Positions 26,297-34,528 of a stretch of DNA of 64,000 nucleotides are shown one piece after another (within the stretch, counting starts at the first letter, position 1; every line of letters begins with the position of its first letter). Source of the stretch: Microcoleus sp. EPA2 (GTDB taxonomy: Bacteria; Cyanobacteriota; Cyanobacteriia; Cyanobacteriales; Microcoleaceae). The stretch lies in NCBI GenBank assembly GCA_020882975.1, contig JAHRFD010000002.1, positions 256,039 to 320,038 on the forward strand. Direction: 5' to 3'. The notes below the pieces were generated by a model. It ran no database searches. It worked only from the letters and a program-made list of their open reading frames with translations, and was not told the DNA's origin. The translations under genes were made by a program, and so were the position numbers.

Positions 26297-28258
26297 ATGA
26301 CTATTTTTACTCTGCGTTCTATTAAAAAAGACTTCGGCATCAAGGAACTCCTAACCGATGCCAGCTTCAGCCTCGATGAAGGCGATAAAGTGGGACTCAT
26401 CGGCACCAACGGTTCCGGGAAATCCACGCTGCTGAAAATGATTGCGGGCTTGGAATCGATCGACTCTGGCGATCGCTGGGTGAACCCCGGTGCTAAAATT
26501 GTCTATCTCCCCCAACAGCCGGATTTGGACGAAAATCACACTGTCCTAGAGCAAGTATTTGCTGACAGCGGCGAACAAATGGCTTTGGTGCGCGAATACG
26601 AGGAGATTTCCGATAAATTGTCCCACCACCAAGGCGATACTGACAAGTTGATGGCGCGACTGTCTGCGGTGTCTGAACGCATTGATGAGGTGGATGCGTG
26701 GGATTTGGAAACTAAGGCTAAGTTGATTTTGACTAAGTTGGGAATTGAGGATTTTGATGCCAAAATTGGCGATTTATCCGGCGGCTATCGCAAGCGAATT
26801 GCCTTAGCAACGGCTTTACTTTCGGAACCAGATGTGTTGTTGATGGATGAACCGACTAACCACTTGGATGCGCTGTCTGTCGAGTGGTTGCAGAATTATT
26901 TGAATGGCTATCGCGGTGCTTTGTTGCTGATTACGCACGATCGCTATTTTCTCGATCGCGTCACCAATCGCATCCTAGAGATCGATCGCGCCGACCTTTT
27001 CAATTATAGTGGCAATTACGCCTACTACTTGGAGAAAAAAGCCTTAGCGGAAGAATCCGCCGCCAGCACAGAGCGCAAACACGCCGGAGTATTACGGCGC
27101 GAATTGGAATGGCTCAAACGCGGGCCTAAAGCACGCAGTACCAAGCAAAAAGCCCGGATCGATCGCATTAAAGATATGCGCGCCCAAGAGTTCAAAACCA
27201 GCAATGGCAAAGTTGAGATTGCTACAGCGGGCCGCCGGATTGGTAAGAAAGTTGTTGAGTTACTGAATATTTCTAAAGCTTACGGCGATCGCACTTTAAT
27301 TAAAAATTTTACCTACAATTTTACTCCCGAAGACCGGATTGGAATCATCGGTAGCAACGGTGCAGGAAAATCGACGCTGATGGATATCATCACCGGACGA
27401 ATTCAGCCAGATTCTGGTACTGTCGAAATTGGCACAACCATTCACATCGGTTATTTCGACCAGCATTCGGAGGATTTGATACCCAACGAAGACCAACGAG
27501 TGATTGAATACCTCAAAAGTGTGGCAGAATTGGTGAAAACTGCCGATGGGGAAATCATTACGGCTTCTCAAATGTTGGAGAAGTTTCTGTTTCCGCCGAT
27601 TCAACAGTATGCACCGATTAGCAAACTTTCCGGCGGGGAAAAGCGCCGATTGTTTTTGTTGAAAGTGTTGATGAGTGCACCGAACTTGCTGATTTTGGAT
27701 GAACCGACAAACGATTTGGATGTGCAGACTTTGGCGGTGTTGGAAGATTATCTGGAAGACTTCAACGGCTGTGTAATTGTAGTATCTCACGATCGCTATT
27801 TTCTCGATCGCACAATTGACATGGTTTTCGCCTTAGAACCGGGCGGAAATTTGCGTTTGTATCCTGGTAATTATTCGGTGTATTTGGATCACAAGAAAGC
27901 GGAAGAAGCGAAGGAACTTAAAGCACAAAAAAATCCTAGCAAAACACCACAATCTGCTGCTAACCCCCCCAACCAGGGCGGGCACGCACCATCCACCGCC
28001 CCTACAAGGGGGGGAGAAAGTCAGGAATCGGAGAAGGCGCGCAAACTTACGTTTAATGAAAAGCGGGAATACGAGAAGTTAGAAGTTCAGATTCCCCAGA
28101 TGGAAGCTGAGAAAGCAGAGATTGAGCAGAGGTTGTCGGAAAATCCTCCCAGTGGGTTTGGTGAGGTGAAAAAGTTATCCGAACGTTTGGTCCAATTGAC
28201 TCAAGAGATCGATCGGGCTACCGAGAAATGGTTAGAATTAGCGGAACGGGTGAGTTGA
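26297..28258 (+). CDS. ABC-F ATPase, Uup-like
   Basis: 653-residue soluble protein with two ABC ATPase domains. Domain 1 has Walker A GTNGSGKST, signature LSGGYRKR and Walker B LLMDEPTNHLD. Domain 2 has GSNGAGKST, LSGGEKRR and LLILDEPTNDLD. A basic inter-domain linker (about 235-310) and a C-terminal coiled coil (about 580-650) place it nearest Uup. ABC-F proteins act on ribosomes or DNA rather than transport. An in-frame repeat insertion (27957-28020) lies between domain 2 and the coiled coil. HIP1 sites are frequent, as in core genes. Confidence 0.9.
   Translation: MTIFTLRSIKKDFGIKELLTDASFSLDEGDKVGLIGTNGSGKSTLLKMIAGLESIDSGDRWVNPGAKIVYLPQQPDLDENHTVLEQVFADSGEQMALVREYEEISDKLSHHQGDTDKLMARLSAVSERIDEVDAWDLETKAKLILTKLGIEDFDAKIGDLSGGYRKRIALATALLSEPDVLLMDEPTNHLDALSVEWLQNYLNGYRGALLLITHDRYFLDRVTNRILEIDRADLFNYSGNYAYYLEKKALAEESAASTERKHAGVLRRELEWLKRGPKARSTKQKARIDRIKDMRAQEFKTSNGKVEIATAGRRIGKKVVELLNISKAYGDRTLIKNFTYNFTPEDRIGIIGSNGAGKSTLMDIITGRIQPDSGTVEIGTTIHIGYFDQHSEDLIPNEDQRVIEYLKSVAELVKTADGEIITASQMLEKFLFPPIQQYAPISKLSGGEKRRLFLLKVLMSAPNLLILDEPTNDLDVQTLAVLEDYLEDFNGCVIVVSHDRYFLDRTIDMVFALEPGGNLRLYPGNYSVYLDHKKAEEAKELKAQKNPSKTPQSAANPPNQGGHAPSTAPTRGGESQESEKARKLTFNEKREYEKLEVQIPQMEAEKAEIEQRLSENPPSGFGEVKKLSERLVQLTQEIDRATEKWLELAERVS
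27957..28020 (+). repeat. GC-rich dispersed repeat inserted in frame in the ABC-F gene
   Basis: C-run, AACCAGGGCGGGCACGCACC, then CCACCGCCCCTACAAGGGGG: sequence typical of intergenic cyanobacterial repeats, here translated as AANPPNQGGHAPSTAPTRGG. It sits in a low-complexity linker where an insertion is tolerated. The composition differs sharply from the flanking coding sequence. Confidence 0.6.
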
Positions 28259-28302
28259 GCAGGGGTTGAAATGCAATCTTTCAGTGAAATAAATAATTTA
28301 TC

Positions 28303-28911
28303 TTAGGACTTTTCAACCGCTTTGAGAAGCATCTGGACAACCCTATAAACGTGCGAACCTGCCGTCGGGGGCCAATTCTGTTGAGGATTCGGATGTAAAT
28401 TTTTAGCACGTTTAACCGCTTCCTCCATACAATCCTTAAACAAATCTAGATCGAGATTGCTTTTATTGTAGCTGCCCAACTTAGTCCGCAATCTGGCTTC
28501 AAAATCTTTAGAGGTTTTATCGCTAGGCTCCAAATCATCAAAATGTAAATACAACCAAACCTCAAAACAAGGATTACTAATACTTAGTCGATAATTTTTC
28601 TGTTTGGCTTCACGGCAGATTGCACTAATGTTTTTTTCACCCCACCGATCCACATCAAACATTAGCCATAGAGTATCATCTGCATTCATATCGTATTTCT
28701 GTATAAATTCATTTAATCTTTCCAACACATACTGAGGGGCAGATTTATTATCTTCCCCTGTTGCCAATATTTCTATCTTAATCCGAGAGTCATGAAACAT
28801 AGCGAAATATTGCTTTTCTGTTTCCCTACCTTCAGTAGCAATAACAAAAAGCCTTGCATCTCGCTTGTTATACTGGCGATCGAGTAGTTTAGTTCGATTG
28901 CGTTTTTTCAT
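28303..28911 (-). CDS. RloB-like protein (TOPRIM-like putative nuclease)
   Basis: 202 residues from ATG 28911 (MKKRNRTKLLDRQYNKRD); an upstream in-frame ATG at 28947 is possible. RloB hallmarks are the first strand FVIATEGRETEKQYF, with the conserved Glu, and WLMFDVDRWGEKN, with the DxD pair, resembling a TOPRIM catalytic site, then SNPCFEVWLYLHF. RloB occurs with AAA ATPases in abortive-infection systems such as AbiL and as accessory genes in restriction loci. It overlaps the ATPase gene by 23 bases, so the two are translationally coupled. Confidence 0.83.
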   Translation of the reverse strand: MKKRNRTKLLDRQYNKRDARLFVIATEGRETEKQYFAMFHDSRIKIEILATGEDNKSAPQYVLERLNEFIQKYDMNADDTLWLMFDVDRWGEKNISAICREAKQKNYRLSISNPCFEVWLYLHFDDLEPSDKTSKDFEARLRTKLGSYNKSNLDLDLFKDCMEEAVKRAKNLHPNPQQNWPPTAGSHVYRVVQMLLKAVEKS

Positions 28912-30319
28912 TTTTGCTACATTCTCGATCGGATAACTCTGTTTCACAATCTAGCCATCCTAAATTGCGGATATCACCAAAAAATGGAATAGCTCCAAAT
29001 CGACCATTTAAATAGCCTTTTTCTATTTGGACATCAGGTCTAATTTTAAATTCTGCAAGTGAAAAAAGATGCGATTCACCTTGCTGATTTTTTTCAACAA
29101 ACCAAATTTCATCTCTGCGCATCATCTCTAAATCAAGAAGGTTAGTATCGTGAGTTGTAAATATTAGTTGGCTCTGGCTGTTGAGCTTTCTGCAACTCAA
29201 AGCTACTTCTATAAATTTGCGCGATAAAAGAGGATGCAGGCGACGATCTAGTTCATCTAGCAAAATAACTATTTCACTATTTTGTTGTAAAATAAATAGT
29301 GCTGGAATTAGGTTGATCAAACGCTGGGTTCCTTCAGATTCTTCTTCCATTGAAAAATCTACAAGATGACCTTTAGAATGAAGGTGTTGAGTTCTGAGTT
29401 GGATGAGGCTTAACTTACCTTGTATTCCCTTGGTGAGAAGATATCTTTGACCTGTATCGCTCTCGATCGTACCCGCAGAATTATGAGGAGCTTCAGCAAA
29501 TCTTTGAAGTATATTCTCTTTTATCAGATCGGGCATATCTGGAAAGTGACGGTCAAAATTCAAATCAACTTCTTCTTTTGCTAGCGAATCAATGCCTGTA
29601 CCTGCAAATTTCAAAAAATCACTTAAGAAATTAGTAAATTCTTCATTTTGCAATATTATAAATTCCAGATTGGCAAATTGAGATTCTGCCGGTATAATAA
29701 CTAGAACATCTTTGAACCAATCAACTACAGGCTTGACAGTCTCAACATTCCGCTCCACCGCTTCTGTCAAAAAAAGTTGGTTGGGACGAGTCCCCCGTGC
29801 AATAAAATCTAGAAACTGCTCTTGTATTTTGCTCCGACCTTTGAGGCTTGATCCGCATTCTACTTTGGTTTCTTTATTTTCAGAAGTGCTCCGCTCAAAG
29901 AATGGTACTTCCCGTTTTTTTCCAGCAGGTGTTACATAAAGCCATTCTTCAATAATTTGAGTATTATTTAACTTAAATCCATAGGAATAAAGATTACCTT
30001 TATGGGTAAAAATAAATTCAAATTTGCTGGGTTTATCAGTGCTGTCATCTAATTTAAACGGCGCAACTAGAATAGCCTGACTGCTTCTAGTTCCTTCTAC
30101 AATCAAATTTTTTGCAAAATCAATAGCTTTAATTAGATTAGATTTGCCTGCGGCGTTTGCACCATAGATAGCAGAGATGGGCAAGAGAGAGCGCCCCTTA
30201 CCTGCTATATCTATAGCTAGGTGGTCTGCATGATGTCGATCGCTGCTAACACCTACCATACTGAATGTTGTTTCTTCCTTGAAGGATAGGAAGTTTTCTA
30301 TGGTTACTTGGACTAACAT
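28889..30319 (-). CDS. RloA-like AAA-family ATPase
   Basis: 476 residues of the AAA15/AAA_21 ATPase class related to ABC/SMC ATPases. It starts MLVQVTIENFLSFKEETTF, with Walker A YGANAAGKSNLIKA near residue 53, a signature-like region (EEESEGTQRLINLIPAL), and Walker B IVILLDELDRRLHP followed by the H-loop FTTHDTNLLD. Together with RloB it forms a two-gene ATPase-effector module of the AbiL or OLD-like type, known or suspected to act in phage defence. The pair is complete and AT-richer than its neighbours, which fits horizontal acquisition. Confidence 0.83.
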   Translation of the reverse strand: MLVQVTIENFLSFKEETTFSMVGVSSDRHHADHLAIDIAGKGRSLLPISAIYGANAAGKSNLIKAIDFAKNLIVEGTRSSQAILVAPFKLDDSTDKPSKFEFIFTHKGNLYSYGFKLNNTQIIEEWLYVTPAGKKREVPFFERSTSENKETKVECGSSLKGRSKIQEQFLDFIARGTRPNQLFLTEAVERNVETVKPVVDWFKDVLVIIPAESQFANLEFIILQNEEFTNFLSDFLKFAGTGIDSLAKEEVDLNFDRHFPDMPDLIKENILQRFAEAPHNSAGTIESDTGQRYLLTKGIQGKLSLIQLRTQHLHSKGHLVDFSMEEESEGTQRLINLIPALFILQQNSEIVILLDELDRRLHPLLSRKFIEVALSCRKLNSQSQLIFTTHDTNLLDLEMMRRDEIWFVEKNQQGESHLFSLAEFKIRPDVQIEKGYLNGRFGAIPFFGDIRNLGWLDCETELSDRECSKNEKTQSN

Positions 30320-30531
30320 AGTCTTCCACTAATTTATGGGTTCGATCGAGCTTACTGTAGTAACTTACTCAATAGTGCCACCAAATAGAATTTTTAGAGA
30401 TTTTTTCTCTAAAATAGCCGTTTATATTACATATTCAGAGCCGATGGGTCTGTGGGTTCGTACTCAATCTCATAATATAGAGGAGTTTGCTTTGACCGAA
30501 AAAGCGATTGGCTGTATGATGCAGCGCTTGC

Positions 30532-31146
30532 TTACTTGATTGCTGTTGCTGTCATCATCCCCCAAAACCAATCGATTTTGTATCGTTCGAACGCAATTTC
30601 TTGCAATCCCTCATCTTCCATCATCCCTTGAAATTCAGCGACTCCATAGGTACGGAAATGAGCGCGGTTGAAACAGCGCAGAAAAAAGTCACAAACTTTG
30701 CAAGTTAGATAATCGTAACACCAATCTGTAATCACCAAACGACCATTGGGTTTTAAAACTCGTTTTGCTTCTTGGAGTGCTTGGGATGGATCTAGAAAAA
30801 AATGAAATGCACTGGTTGATACTACTATATCAAAATAGTTGCTGGCCCAGGGCAGGTTGTCAGCGCTACCTAGTTTTAAATCCACAGATTCCGGTAGTTT
30901 GTGTTTGGCAATTTCCAGCATTTCGGCACTAGCATCAATTCCGACAACCTCTGATGCTGGGGCTACTTGCAACAGACGCTGGATTAAAACTCCGGTGCCA
31001 CAACCAAGGTCTAAAATACGCTCTCCTGGGTTAATTTCTAGATGGTTGAGTGTTTTCTCAACCGTCGCATTTACATAAAATGACCAGCGACGATCGTATT
31101 GCTCTGCAAGTCTAGCATACTCTGTTTGAATAGGGTCTGAGTACAT
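30532..31146 (-). CDS. Class I SAM-dependent methyltransferase (UbiE/MenG-like)
   Basis: 204 residues with the SAM-binding motif ILDLGCGTGVLIQRL, the acidic VVGIDASAEML, a motif II-like YFDIVVSTSAFHF and RVLKPNGRLVITDW. This is the methyltransferase type 11 pattern, close to quinone methyltransferases, but the substrate is not determinable. The C-terminal FWGMMTATA is unusual. About 210 bases separate it from rloA upstream, which read the same way, with no supported gene between. Confidence 0.85.
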   Translation of the reverse strand: MYSDPIQTEYARLAEQYDRRWSFYVNATVEKTLNHLEINPGERILDLGCGTGVLIQRLLQVAPASEVVGIDASAEMLEIAKHKLPESVDLKLGSADNLPWASNYFDIVVSTSAFHFFLDPSQALQEAKRVLKPNGRLVITDWCYDYLTCKVCDFFLRCFNRAHFRTYGVAEFQGMMEDEGLQEIAFERYKIDWFWGMMTATAIK

Positions 31147-31200
31147 AATTTTTAATCTTTAAGCAAAGGTGGTGTCCACTGATTCCTCACCCAAAATACG

Positions 31201-31235
31201 CAGAGCCCGGACTTTAGAAAGCAGTCCGGGCTCTG
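31201..31235 (-). terminator. Strong hairpin between two minus-strand genes
   Basis: Perfect 13-base stem CAGAGCCCGGACT (31201-31213) with AGTCCGGGCTCTG (31223-31235) and a 9-base loop. On the minus strand it follows the gene ending at 31284 and is trailed by GTATTTTGG, so it is probably its terminator. Confidence 0.7.
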
Positions 31236-31283
31236 ACACAATAGAAGTTTACGTTTAGTTTGAACGACGTACTTATCTACTCT

Positions 31284-31730
31284 CTAATTACCAAAAGCAT
31301 CTTTGATGCTATCAACAGCGCGCTCAACAGCATTCTTGGTATTGTCTACTGCTTTTTGAGTCCGGGCGGAATCTTCTTCTGCTCTTTTCTCAATGGTGGC
31401 TGCATCTTTTTTGGCTTTGCGCTCTGCGACACTACCGTCTTCGGTTGCTCGATCGACTTTAGCTGCATTAGTCTTGGCTGTTTCCTTCACCTTATCTTCC
31501 GTGTCTCGGATGAAATTTTTGGCTCGTCCAGCATCTGTACTGGCTTTATCTTGAATTTTATCGCCCAGGTCTGCTGCTGCGATCGAACTTGCAAAAGGGG
31601 CGGCCATTGCTGAGGTGTTGGAGAAGAATGCACCTTGCCACATCAAGGCGATCGCCGACAGACAAAGCACAGTTGCAGCCATCCAGCGTCTAGCAGTCGA
31701 AAGCCGTTTCGTCAGATAATTCAGTTTCAT
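31284..31730 (-). CDS. Exported, charged, LEA-like/low-complexity protein
   Basis: 148 residues from ATG 31730 (MKLNYLTKRLSTARRW), supported by GGAG ten bases upstream. A signal peptide covers about residues 14-43 (MAATVLCLSAIALMW, then AMA). The mature part is a single highly charged, Ala/Lys/Asp/Glu-rich helix with repeats such as DKVKETAKTNAAKVDRATED and DAATIEKRAEEDSARTQKAV, reminiscent of LEA or stress-hydrophilin proteins. A periplasmic desiccation- or envelope-stress role is possible but unproved. Confidence 0.7.
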   Translation of the reverse strand: MKLNYLTKRLSTARRWMAATVLCLSAIALMWQGAFFSNTSAMAAPFASSIAAADLGDKIQDKASTDAGRAKNFIRDTEDKVKETAKTNAAKVDRATEDGSVAERKAKKDAATIEKRAEEDSARTQKAVDNTKNAVERAVDSIKDAFGN

Positions 31731-31869
31731 AGAATACAATCTCCATCAGACTAGCATTCTATTTCTACTTGATTTGGTTGCTCCCCTCTATCGTTCCCTA
31801 GATAGAGGTTTTTCTGTCATCGGTGGTTAAAGGAATTCACTATTTTGATAGATGGTGATTTTGGTCATT

Positions 31870-32490
31870 CTACGGGTTGCGATTCCCTGATTTGCTTTTT
31901 GGCTTCGCCGCCCTAGATTCCACTGTAAATGGTGGAATGTCTGCCAATTCTGTGGCGCTCAAACTGTATTGTTCGCAAACTAAACTCAGGCGGGTTCCAC
32001 CGCTTGTCACCGCATTCACAGCATGGGTTAAGTCTCCTTGAAAATACACGAGGGTATTTGCTTCTGGTTTAATCTGCCCGACTTGTTTTTTGTGGCTGCG
32101 CAAGACTAACTCTCCGCCTTCGAGATTTGTTGGTACTTGGATGTATAAAACACTGACTGCTGCGGGAGGTTCGACGGTTTTGCAGTAGGAGCGCAAAGAG
32201 CGATCGATATGGGGATCGACACGGGAACCTTCTTTCAGCCACAGAGGGTTGAGATAAAAAGCATTGCAAGCTGGTTGTAGGGCTTGGTCTAGATAGGGTT
32301 TGAAGTATGGGAAACGCTGTTCTACTTGGGCGATTTCCGAACGTTGAAATACCACGGAAAAGCCTTTTGTACCGATGAAGTCGCGGTTGAGGTTATTGAT
32401 GGCAAAATAAGGGGATGCGAGAATTGCTCCTCGCAAGTCGTTGAGATAAGTAATGGAGAAAGCATTAGGATGCTTGCTGTAGTATTTCAA
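31870..32490 (-). CDS. 2-oxoglutarate/Fe(II)-dependent oxygenase
   Basis: 206 residues with the double-stranded beta-helix ligands: His and Asp in VDPHIDRS, the distal His in GDLTHAVNAV, and the 2-oxoglutarate-binding Arg in GTRLSLVCEQY. EGGELVL matches the prolyl-hydroxylase-like branch. It likely hydroxylates a protein side chain or small molecule; the substrate is unknown. The C-terminal 20 residues are basic. Divergent from the ion-channel gene at 32679, with about 190 bases between. Confidence 0.85.
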   Translation of the reverse strand: MKYYSKHPNAFSITYLNDLRGAILASPYFAINNLNRDFIGTKGFSVVFQRSEIAQVEQRFPYFKPYLDQALQPACNAFYLNPLWLKEGSRVDPHIDRSLRSYCKTVEPPAAVSVLYIQVPTNLEGGELVLRSHKKQVGQIKPEANTLVYFQGDLTHAVNAVTSGGTRLSLVCEQYSLSATELADIPPFTVESRAAKPKSKSGNRNP

Positions 32491-32678
32491 GGAATTCTAT
32501 AAATGTGCGATCGAGCAATATCCAGAATACATCATGGTATCAATATTTGCTGGAATGGCGATCGGTTGTTCCTATCTCTCAGACATGGTTGTCGATCGCA
32601 CTTGACACCTGAAAAAATTTCGTGATATATAAAGTCTAGTTTTAATTCCGCCGATGATAAAATGAGTAAATATACCTG

Positions 32679-33791
32679 ATGAACAGAAATCCACTAGCAG
32701 TAGTGCTGCTCTCTTTCCTGGGCTTAGCCTTAACTTTTATAATTTCGAGTTATTCTGATGTTGCAGCTCAAAAGGCTCCCAGAAATTCCTCCGTCCCTGC
32801 ACCGCCACAAACCACAACAGAAACTGTGACTCGGCTAAGAGCCAAAGTCCCAGAAGCCAAAGCTTCCCTCAAAAGTTCTCCTAACCCTGACAAGCCAACA
32901 GAAGTTGCTGTGGGTTTCTACCTAACCAACCTCGGTCGCATTAATCAATCAGATGAAACTTTTGATGTCAGCGGTTATTTATCCGCAAATTGGCAAGACG
33001 AGCGTCTAGCATTTGACCCGAAAGTAGTTGGAGATACGGAAAAGCGTGAAAATCCCGAAAAAGTATGGGAACCAGCTTTAACGATTGTCAATGCTCAATC
33101 AGCACCCAAAAAGACGGCGGTGTCAATCACTGCCAAACCCGACGGCAATGTGAATTATTTAGAACTTGTTAATACGACTGTATCGTCTGACTTAAATTTG
33201 AGAAATTTTCCCTTTGATTCGCAAAAAGCTCAGGTTGTTTGGGAATCTTTGTTTTTTGATGACCGAAGTCTGGTTTTTCACAACGATCCAAAGCTAACTG
33301 GATATAGCAAAGATTCTTTTGTTTCTTTGTCAGAATGGCAAATTATTGACGTTAATACTACAGTCACTCCCCAAAAATTTGCACCTAACGGTAAAAAATA
33401 TTCGCGATATACTTTTGAACTCAAACTCAAGCGCAATTACCAATTTTACCTTTTTAAAGTTTTTATTCCCCTGCTGCTAATTACGCTGCTTTCTTGGGCG
33501 ACTTTTTGGATGGATTCCAACGCAGCTTTTTCCACTCAGATGAGTGTCGGCATGACCAGCACCCTCACGGCAATCACTTTTAACTTTACTGTTGCTAATG
33601 CTTTGCCGAGGTTATCTTACCTAACTCTGTTGGACGCATACATATTTATCTGTTATATCTTTTTCTTTTTGTCGATCGTGGCCAATGTCACCGTACATTT
33701 ATTGTTACAAGACAACAAAAAACCTGACTTGATATATGAGAACATCCGCAGATTGCGCTGGATTTTTCCCTTGGCTTTTGTTGTCTTGTAA
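32679..33791 (+). CDS. Prokaryotic pentameric ligand-gated ion channel (GLIC-like), M4 cut by stop
   Basis: 370 residues of the Cys-loop/pLGIC superfamily. A signal peptide (about 1-30) precedes an extracellular beta domain with the conserved LNLRNFPFDSQKAQVVWES loop. M1 is FYLFKVFIPLLLITLLSW, the pore-lining M2 is FSTQMSVGMTSTLTAITFN, M3 is TLLDAYIFICYIFFFLSIV. M4 starts RWIFPLAFVVL and then hits TAA at 33789. Reading on in frame gives GIVMTVFLVGAN and TGA at 33830, which would complete M4. The disulphide Cys-loop cysteines are absent, as in bacterial members. GLIC, the Gloeobacter relative, is a proton-gated cation channel. Whether this copy assembles is doubtful. Confidence 0.88.
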   Translation: MNRNPLAVVLLSFLGLALTFIISSYSDVAAQKAPRNSSVPAPPQTTTETVTRLRAKVPEAKASLKSSPNPDKPTEVAVGFYLTNLGRINQSDETFDVSGYLSANWQDERLAFDPKVVGDTEKRENPEKVWEPALTIVNAQSAPKKTAVSITAKPDGNVNYLELVNTTVSSDLNLRNFPFDSQKAQVVWESLFFDDRSLVFHNDPKLTGYSKDSFVSLSEWQIIDVNTTVTPQKFAPNGKKYSRYTFELKLKRNYQFYLFKVFIPLLLITLLSWATFWMDSNAAFSTQMSVGMTSTLTAITFNFTVANALPRLSYLTLLDAYIFICYIFFFLSIVANVTVHLLLQDNKKPDLIYENIRRLRWIFPLAFVVL

Positions 33792-33830
33792 GGGATTGTC
33801 ATGACCGTATTTTTGGTAGGAGCCAACTGA
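33792..33830 (+). pseudogene. In-frame remainder of the ion-channel M4 segment
   Basis: Twelve codons in the same frame (GIVMTVFLVGAN) then TGA. Joined to the preceding WIFPLAFVVL they make one 22-24 residue hydrophobic helix, so the TAA at 33789-33791 looks like a single-base nonsense change, for example from TTA (Leu). The terminator at 33848 sits right after this second stop. Confidence 0.7.
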
Positions 33831-33847
33831 AACCATAAATATGGGAA

Positions 33848-33876
33848 AAACCCACTTCCTCAACACAAGTGGGTTT
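33848..33876 (+). terminator. Intrinsic terminator after the ion-channel gene
   Basis: Perfect stem AAACCCACTT (33848-33857) with AAGTGGGTTT (33867-33876), 9-base loop. It lies 18 bases past the second (ancestral) stop at 33830. Confidence 0.8.
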
Positions 33877-34528
33877 GTCGTCAAGGTATTTTGATTTTTT
33901 GGGAAAGTTATTTTTATAAAAAATATTTATATATTGAGTAAATTTTGTTTTTTAATTATTATATTAAGATTGATGTTGTAAAAAAATGTAAAAAAATTAT
34001 TGATAAAGATTCTGATTAATTTAACGATTTTGCGATATTTCAGAGTCTATTACTAAAAAGTGATTAAGCTATGGTACAATCGAAGTTATATAATTTGGCG
34101 TAAGTTATGACTATTAAAAAGCAGACTCTGTAATATGAAAAACCGGAAACGTTTGTGGGTATTGGAATGGCGACGCTGATTTAGGTGAGAAACAACCAAA
34201 TGGGCTTGGTGAAAAAGTAAAGTAATATGAAGTAAAATTTTGTTTTGTATAAAAGATGGGGTAAAATTCTCTAGCAGTAGTTGAAAAGAAACTCAAAATA
34301 TGGTATGGAGTCGGAGAGAATCAAAGATAGGTAGCCAAAGTAAGGCCGAGCAAAATCAAAAAAAAGTCGATCGCCCAGGAAGTTGGCTACAGGTTAAACA
34401 TTTTGTGAGGAGTGAGTTACAATTCACCTGTTAAGGTGAAAGAACTGCTAAATTTTAAAATCATCCTGTAGAAGTCAGAAGCTAAAAGTCTCAGGGTTTT
34501 CGACAGCTCGCGAATTAGAAAAAAAACT
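33877..34528. other. AT-rich intergenic region
   Basis: About 650 bases without a supported gene. The first 200 are very AT-rich with A and T runs. A short hairpin TTCACCT-gtta-AGGTGAA lies at 34423-34440 in the probable leader of the PilP/GspC-like gene. I compared it by eye with cyclic-di-GMP riboswitch features and saw no match. Confidence 0.5.

Noticed and set aside
27296..27790. 164-codon minus-strand frame inside the ABC-F gene
   Set aside because: Shadow of the second ATPase domain; no family resemblance.
30336..30539. 67-codon plus-strand frame between rloA and the methyltransferase gene
   Set aside because: Composition and lack of a ribosome binding site do not support a gene; the 210-bp gap is simply promoter space.
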